Shown here piece by piece: positions 60,055-64,000 of a DNA stretch of 64,000 nt (the first letter of the stretch is position 1; each line of letters begins with the position of its first letter). The notes below the pieces were generated by a model. It did no database searches. It was not told where the DNA came from and saw only the letters and a program-made list of their open reading frames with translations. The stretch comes from Psychroserpens sp041224425 (GTDB taxonomy: Bacteria; Bacteroidota; Bacteroidia; Flavobacteriales; Flavobacteriaceae), in contig NZ_JBGFGL010000076.1 in assembly GCF_041224425.1 (NCBI RefSeq), positions 1-64,000 of the forward strand, read 5' to 3'. A program made the translations under genes and the position numbers.

Positions 60055-62472
60055 TTAATTTTCTTTTATTGATTTCAACAAACGCTTGACCTCATCAATT
60101 TCGTTTTGTTGGGCTTCTAGTTTATTTTTTAGCACATCATTCTCCTTTTTGAGCTCAACAATATACAGATAAGCTTCTTCAATCTTTTCGAGATTGGTAA
60201 TTGCCATATCTCCAACACTTATTGACATTCCGCTGTCTTTAATTTCTTTATAGGATTTGACATTCGGTAAGTGTTTCTGGGTCCTTAAATAGTACTCAAG
60301 ATCTTCAAGTGATGTAAAACTATAATCTTTATTTATGTCTGATTTACCATCAAAATAGGATTCAAACACATAATCAGGATAGGTAGTCGTATCTGTAATA
60401 ATATCACCATTAACTCTAATATTACCATTAACCGTCAGCACATCTGTTGTCCCGAATATGTCAATTTCAACAACATTGACTCCATTCCTCAAGAACTGAA
60501 AAGAATCATCAACATCATCATATAACAATCCATAATTAGGAGCACCAGTTGAATGCGAAAAGATCATTCGATCTGGATTACTAAACCCACTTGCAAACAT
60601 ATAGAACATAGGAGCAGCAGTAGCTGTAGTTGATGGAAATGTAATCGAGGTTTGGTCACTTGTAAAGGTAATATCATCACCAGAATTAAGAAGATTGAGC
60701 ACAGATCCTGTACGCGACCAATAGGAAGGTGATGGATCGTCAACCCAACTTACATTACCTACACTATCAGTTTGCATGATTTGATTCGCTGCCCCTCTTG
60801 AAGCCGGCAAAATATATCTATTTCCAGAATTTGTACCTATAGAAACATTACCAAGAAAATAACCTGCGTAACTTCCTGGTTTCAATACATTGGAATACAC
60901 TCCGTAATGATTCCCACCAGCTGTATTTGGAATGAGATTAAAACTACCAAATTTATTACCAGTTCCTGTACCAGTAAGCCAATTGTAGATGCCATAATGC
61001 TGACCATTACCTGAATTGTAAACTGTATTAGTTGTACCGTACTTCTCGCCATCACCATCACCACCTATTTGAAGATTTAATCCATATTGACTATTAGTAC
61101 TACTATTATTAAACAACGCATAATACCCAACTTGAACAATACTGTTATTATTAAAAAATCTATAATAGCTTCCATAATGCCCCCCAGTACCAGAGCCATT
61201 CATATCTGCATAATTTGCATAGTGATTACCATTACCTGAATTAGAAATATTTACAAAATTCCCTATTTGGTTACCTGCTCCAGTACTTTGAAGTCGCGCC
61301 CAATTACCATAATGTGTTCCAGTTCCAGTTCCTCTTAACACATTATAAGAGCCATAGTGTAACCCATCACCACTGTTATCAATGACATTGATAGTACCCA
61401 ACTGAGCGCCAGATCCTGATCCTGACATCTGTATTTCAGTTCCATTATGTGTTCCAGTTCCATTACCTTCAATTCTGATAAACTCACCATAATGAGTACC
61501 ATCTCCAGAGTTACTAATGTAATTATAGTCTCCTATTTGATTTCCAGAACCATTACCTTCCAAGGTTACCCAATTGCCATAATGCGATCCCGTTCCTGTA
61601 CCACTGAGAATGCTGTAAGACCCAAAATGGTTTGCGTTTCCGTTATTTGTTATTTCAGTGTGAATTCCATATTGCCTTCCACTACCCGTTCCAGAGAGTA
61701 AATTAGACACACCATAGTGGACATTATTCCCATTATTTAAAATCCGGTTTCTAACACCATAGTGTTCTCCAGAACCAGGCCCACTTATCAAATTGTCTAC
61801 ACCAAAGTGCGCTCCAGATCCCAAATTACTAATGGCAGAAATCATTCCAGCCTGTTTACCATTTCCTGTACCTCCCAAAATAGCATATAGACCAGCATGC
61901 TCTCCCGAACCACTCCCATTTAACAATGTGCTGACACCATAATGTCTCCCATCACCTGTGTTGGAAAGTACGGTGTTATAAGCTGTTCGATTAGCGTTAT
62001 CAGTTCCTCCTAGTGCAAGTTGTACGCCAATGGGAGCCGTATCACTTAGAATGTCCAATGGGTAATCTGCTGTGTTTTTACCTATGGCAACATTACCAAA
62101 TGTATATGTATCATCATTGATATTGTCTGGAGCAGCTGAAGTGCCTTCTTCATAAAAATCATGGTCATTTGTTTGAGGTTGTTGAATTGGTTCCCATTGG
62201 GATCCGTTAAAAAAATAAAAACCAATACCATTTCCTCCTGTGACACCTGCATTAGTATTCCACACTAATAATCCGGTAGCAGGTGTAGCTATTGGTGTTG
62301 TACCATTGGTGACATCAATTAAATTAACTCTCGGAACCAACACACCTTTATCATTTGAGGTAATATCTAAAATGGATGACGTCTCAGGATTTGTGGTTCC
62401 AATTCCTACTTGAGCATAAAAGACAGAGATATGTAAAATGTAAAAAACAGCAACTAGCAGTAAATGTTTCAT
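60055..62472 (-). CDS. Surface protein with 24 tandem 15-residue HYG repeats and a C-terminal coiled-coil tail
   Basis: This is an 805-residue exported protein. It has a signal peptide (MKHLLLVAVFYILHISVFYA) and a head region beginning QVGIGTTNPETSSILDI, the start common to many Bacteroidota tail-fibre-like proteins. Residues 172-531 are 24 tandem 15-residue repeats with the consensus (S/T)GxGxHYGxYxxLxG. A second globular or fibre part follows (NVSIGTNSGNRYILPASRG, then a PTTTA-rich strand region). The C-terminal ~110 residues carry the widespread LEDLEYYLRTQKHLPNVKS motif and a coiled coil ending in VKRLLKSIKEN. A trimeric beta-solenoid fibre is inferred. Confidence 0.85.
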   Translation of the reverse strand: MKHLLLVAVFYILHISVFYAQVGIGTTNPETSSILDITSNDKGVLVPRVNLIDVTNGTTPIATPATGLLVWNTNAGVTGGNGIGFYFFNGSQWEPIQQPQTNDHDFYEEGTSAAPDNINDDTYTFGNVAIGKNTADYPLDILSDTAPIGVQLALGGTDNANRTAYNTVLSNTGDGRHYGVSTLLNGSGSGEHAGLYAILGGTGNGKQAGMISAISNLGSGAHFGVDNLISGPGSGEHYGVRNRILNNGNNVHYGVSNLLSGTGSGRQYGIHTEITNNGNANHFGSYSILSGTGTGSHYGNWVTLEGNGSGNQIGDYNYISNSGDGTHYGEFIRIEGNGTGTHNGTEIQMSGSGSGAQLGTINVIDNSGDGLHYGSYNVLRGTGTGTHYGNWARLQSTGAGNQIGNFVNISNSGNGNHYANYADMNGSGTGGHYGSYYRFFNNNSIVQVGYYALFNNSSTNSQYGLNLQIGGDGDGEKYGTTNTVYNSGNGQHYGIYNWLTGTGTGNKFGSFNLIPNTAGGNHYGVYSNVLKPGSYAGYFLGNVSIGTNSGNRYILPASRGAANQIMQTDSVGNVSWVDDPSPSYWSRTGSVLNLLNSGDDITFTSDQTSITFPSTTATAAPMFYMFASGFSNPDRMIFSHSTGAPNYGLLYDDVDDSFQFLRNGVNVVEIDIFGTTDVLTVNGNIRVNGDIITDTTTYPDYVFESYFDGKSDINKDYSFTSLEDLEYYLRTQKHLPNVKSYKEIKDSGMSISVGDMAITNLEKIEEAYLYIVELKKENDVLKNKLEAQQNEIDEVKRLLKSIKEN
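60880..61959 (-). repeat. 24 tandem 15-residue (45 bp) HYG repeats
   Basis: Units begin at residue 172 and run without gaps to 531, each 15 residues, e.g. TGTGSHYGNWVTLEG, NGSGNQIGDYNYISN, SGDGTHYGEFIRIEG. Gly2, Gly8 and a small residue at 15 are the most constant. Units 8-10 and 14-16 resemble each other closely, which points to a 90-residue (six-unit) duplication. The DNA copies are well diverged. Confidence 0.9.
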
Positions 62473-62650
62473 TGGATGGCAACTTGATTTTAGTTCGTTT
62501 TGAAACTAAAACTGCCTTTTTTTCTTATAATAGAGCCTAACCTTATGGGTTAGTATTTTAAAATCAATATTTAACCGATTGATTGTCAGTTATTTATAAC
62601 CATAGAAATAAACTTTGCAAAATGATCATAAATACACAAAAAAATATCAT
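62473..62650 (-). promoter_or_regulatory. Leader region of the HYG-repeat gene with two hairpins
   Basis: A perfect 8-bp stem TTTTAGTT/AACTAAAA with an 8-nt loop lies at 62488-62511, only 15 nt upstream of the ATG; a 6-bp stem CTAACC/GGTTAG with a 5-nt loop lies at 62537-62553. No exact TAnnTTTG box was found, so the promoter position is uncertain. Confidence 0.4.
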
Positions 62651-64000
62651 CTAAATGGACTCCAACATGTATTTGAAGGCTTCCTTCCTATTGTTCACAC
62701 CTAATTTGCTGTAGGCATTTCTCAAATGAAACTTTACAGTACTTACCGTAACAGACATCTCATCTGCAATGCTTGTATTCGTTTTTCCAGCAATACATAG
62801 CTTAAGTGTTTCAAATTCTCTTTCTGTAAGAGGCGTTTGAAGTTTATGATTCAATTCATCCATATTCAAATCCACAGAAAGTTCAGATGGACTACTATGC
62901 AATTCCATAAAGCGCTTTTGCAACGCCTCAACTTGTAATGATTGAGCTATACGTTCTGCTTTTTCTTTTTTGTGTTTTGTTATAAAGAATAATATGAGTG
63001 AAGCAATAATTGCAAGACTTCCAACTATCAGCATTATTTTTTCATTTCTAGCTTTTTCTAGATTGGCACTTTTCAACTGACTTTCATAAGTGAGCTTTTG
63101 AATCTCCTTTTCTTTTTTAGTGGTTTCATATTGTGTTTCCAATTCAGCTATTCGAGCTTTGACATCTACATTGCCTAATGAGTCTTTTAGTACTATGGAT
63201 GCATTAAGATGGTCTAAAGCTTCACTGGTATTTCCTTTTTTACGAGCGATTTTATACAATAATTCGTAAGCTTTTTGCTCGCTATTGGCAAATCCATTTG
63301 ATTTTGCTTTTTGAAGTGCGTTTTGAGCAAACTCTTGAGCTTCTGAAACTTTTGATTGTTCTAATTTCACATTCGACATTGCCAACAAGGTGGTAATACT
63401 CTCTTCTTGGTCTCCCAGAACTTTAGAATATTTGTACGCTTGTTCATAATGTGAATAAGCACTATCGAGTAATTGTTTTTTTAAGAATATTTTACCCAAG
63501 CTACTTTCAGAATAGACTAACATTGCAGGATTGTTGAGATTTTCAAAAAAATCTTTAGCCATGGTTAAATGACTAATTCCGTTATCTAATTCATTCAAAT
63601 CATTATAAACCATTGCCAATCGCAAATGATTAAGTGCAATATCAGTTGTATCTTGAATGGTTTCAGAAAGACTTAAACACTTTTTTGTGGTTTCCAAAGC
63701 CTTGTCAACTTGACCCAATTGGTAATAAACACCTCCCAAATTTCCATAAGTCTTACTCAACACATCATTCAGTTGTGGGTCATTCTTTCCTTCAGCTATT
63801 TTCATAACTTCTTGATAGGAATTTAAAGACGCTTCGTAATCCGCTTTACCCATATACACTAATCCACGAGTGTTATTTATCATAGCCATCAAAAAGTCTG
63901 AATCTGTCTTTTGGGCAATTTTTTCAGCTTTGTCAAGATACCAAAAAGAAGAATCCGCATGGTTTACTTGTCCGTAAGCAATTCCTAAATTAAGATAAAA
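62651..64000 (-). CDS. TPR-containing LuxR-type transcriptional regulator (5' end beyond right edge)
   Basis: The frame is open to the right edge (at least 449 codons), so the N-terminus, with probably a signal peptide and further TPRs, is missing. Visible parts are about six TPR-like helix pairs (e.g. GLVYMGKADYEASLNSYQEV, LSKTYGNLGGVYYQLGQVDK), a coiled coil, one membrane segment (IMLIVGSLAIIASLILFFIT), a second coiled coil, and a C-terminal LuxR-type HTH (TEREFETLKLCIAGKTNTSI, then STVKFHLRNAYSKLGV). This design, a periplasmic TPR sensor fused through the membrane to a DNA-binding domain, is frequent in Bacteroidota. It lies directly upstream of the HYG-repeat gene. Confidence 0.87.
   Translation of the reverse strand, partial: FYLNLGIAYGQVNHADSSFWYLDKAEKIAQKTDSDFLMAMINNTRGLVYMGKADYEASLNSYQEVMKIAEGKNDPQLNDVLSKTYGNLGGVYYQLGQVDKALETTKKCLSLSETIQDTTDIALNHLRLAMVYNDLNELDNGISHLTMAKDFFENLNNPAMLVYSESSLGKIFLKKQLLDSAYSHYEQAYKYSKVLGDQEESITTLLAMSNVKLEQSKVSEAQEFAQNALQKAKSNGFANSEQKAYELLYKIARKKGNTSEALDHLNASIVLKDSLGNVDVKARIAELETQYETTKKEKEIQKLTYESQLKSANLEKARNEKIMLIVGSLAIIASLILFFITKHKKEKAERIAQSLQVEALQKRFMELHSSPSELSVDLNMDELNHKLQTPLTEREFETLKLCIAGKTNTSIADEMSVTVSTVKFHLRNAYSKLGVNNRKEAFKYMLESI

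Noticed and set aside
60880..61959. CRISPR array, suggested by the 45-bp period
   Set aside because: No identical direct repeats separated by unique spacers; the period is exactly 15 codons in one long frame.

Overview
The window is a stretch of chromosome from a Bacteroidota bacterium, most likely a marine member of the Flavobacteriaceae. The evidence is low G+C, frequent A-starting ATG contexts with almost no Shine-Dalgarno sequences, repeated exact matches to the Bacteroidota promoter -7 box TAnnTTTG, flavobacterial gene families (DUF4294, DUF2721, fused thrA, TlpA/DUF4369 lipoproteins, pxpABC, YifB), and large repetitive secreted proteins. No rRNA, tRNA, CRISPR array, insertion sequence or prophage was seen. 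The gene content is mostly housekeeping. The accessory interest lies at the two ends (large repeat proteins) and in several small, tightly coupled membrane or regulatory units in the middle.

Layout. 1-3409 (minus): the 5' part of a giant secreted Cys-rich repeat protein whose 3' end lies beyond the left edge; it has a long, apparently structured leader. 3790-8076: histidine ammonia-lyase, a TlpA-like lipoprotein and the NAD(P)HX repair enzyme. 8159-12850: thrA-thrB-thrC, the threonine branch as a compact operon. 12852-16656: haemolysin-III-like membrane protein, DUF4294 protein, M42 aminopeptidase, Nudix hydrolase and PrsW-like protease. 16743-20256: three-gene biotin-dependent acyl-CoA (probably propionyl-CoA) carboxylase. 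20300-24668: DUF1579 protein, MFS exporter, DUF2188 protein, a secreted hypothetical and an RlmI-like rRNA methyltransferase. 24882-26868: an overlapping NeuD-like acetyltransferase/CapK-like adenylating enzyme pair.

26963-32086: dnaK facing away from sdaA across a palindrome-rich intergenic region, then panB and an RluA-type pseudouridine synthase. 32087-34081 (minus): small secreted or anchored protein, 7-TM protein and histidine kinase, the last two overlapping. 34168-38829 (minus): DUF2891 lipoprotein, Nramp-like transporter and pxpA/B/C (5-oxoprolinase), all overlapping or nearly so. 38966-44243: large membrane TPR protein, YifB/ComM ATPase and DASS transporter. 44295-49565 (minus): pabB-tilS-ade-yheT operon, divergent from a DEAD-box helicase (49636-50997). 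51090-52694 (minus): sigma factor, a 58-residue protein and an MscS-like channel, translationally coupled at the first junction. 52902-58939: a GYF-like hypothetical, DUF2721 protein, dihydrolipoyl dehydrogenase, Tat-exported ankyrin-like protein, CPBP protease homologue, and an Lrp/AsnC regulator divergent from a methionine gamma-lyase-type enzyme. 58997-64000 (minus): YdjM-like membrane protein, an 805-residue surface protein with 24 tandem 15-residue 'HYG' repeats, and a TPR/LuxR-type regulator cut by the right edge.

The best candidates for undescribed biology are the 15-residue HYG-repeat protein, the Nramp-like transporter in the 5-oxoprolinase operon that lacks the canonical metal ligands, the sigma/58-aa/MscS unit, and the structured leaders with GNRA-capped hairpins upstream of the giant adhesin and dnaK. 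All functional statements rest on reading motifs by eye; no database search was run.
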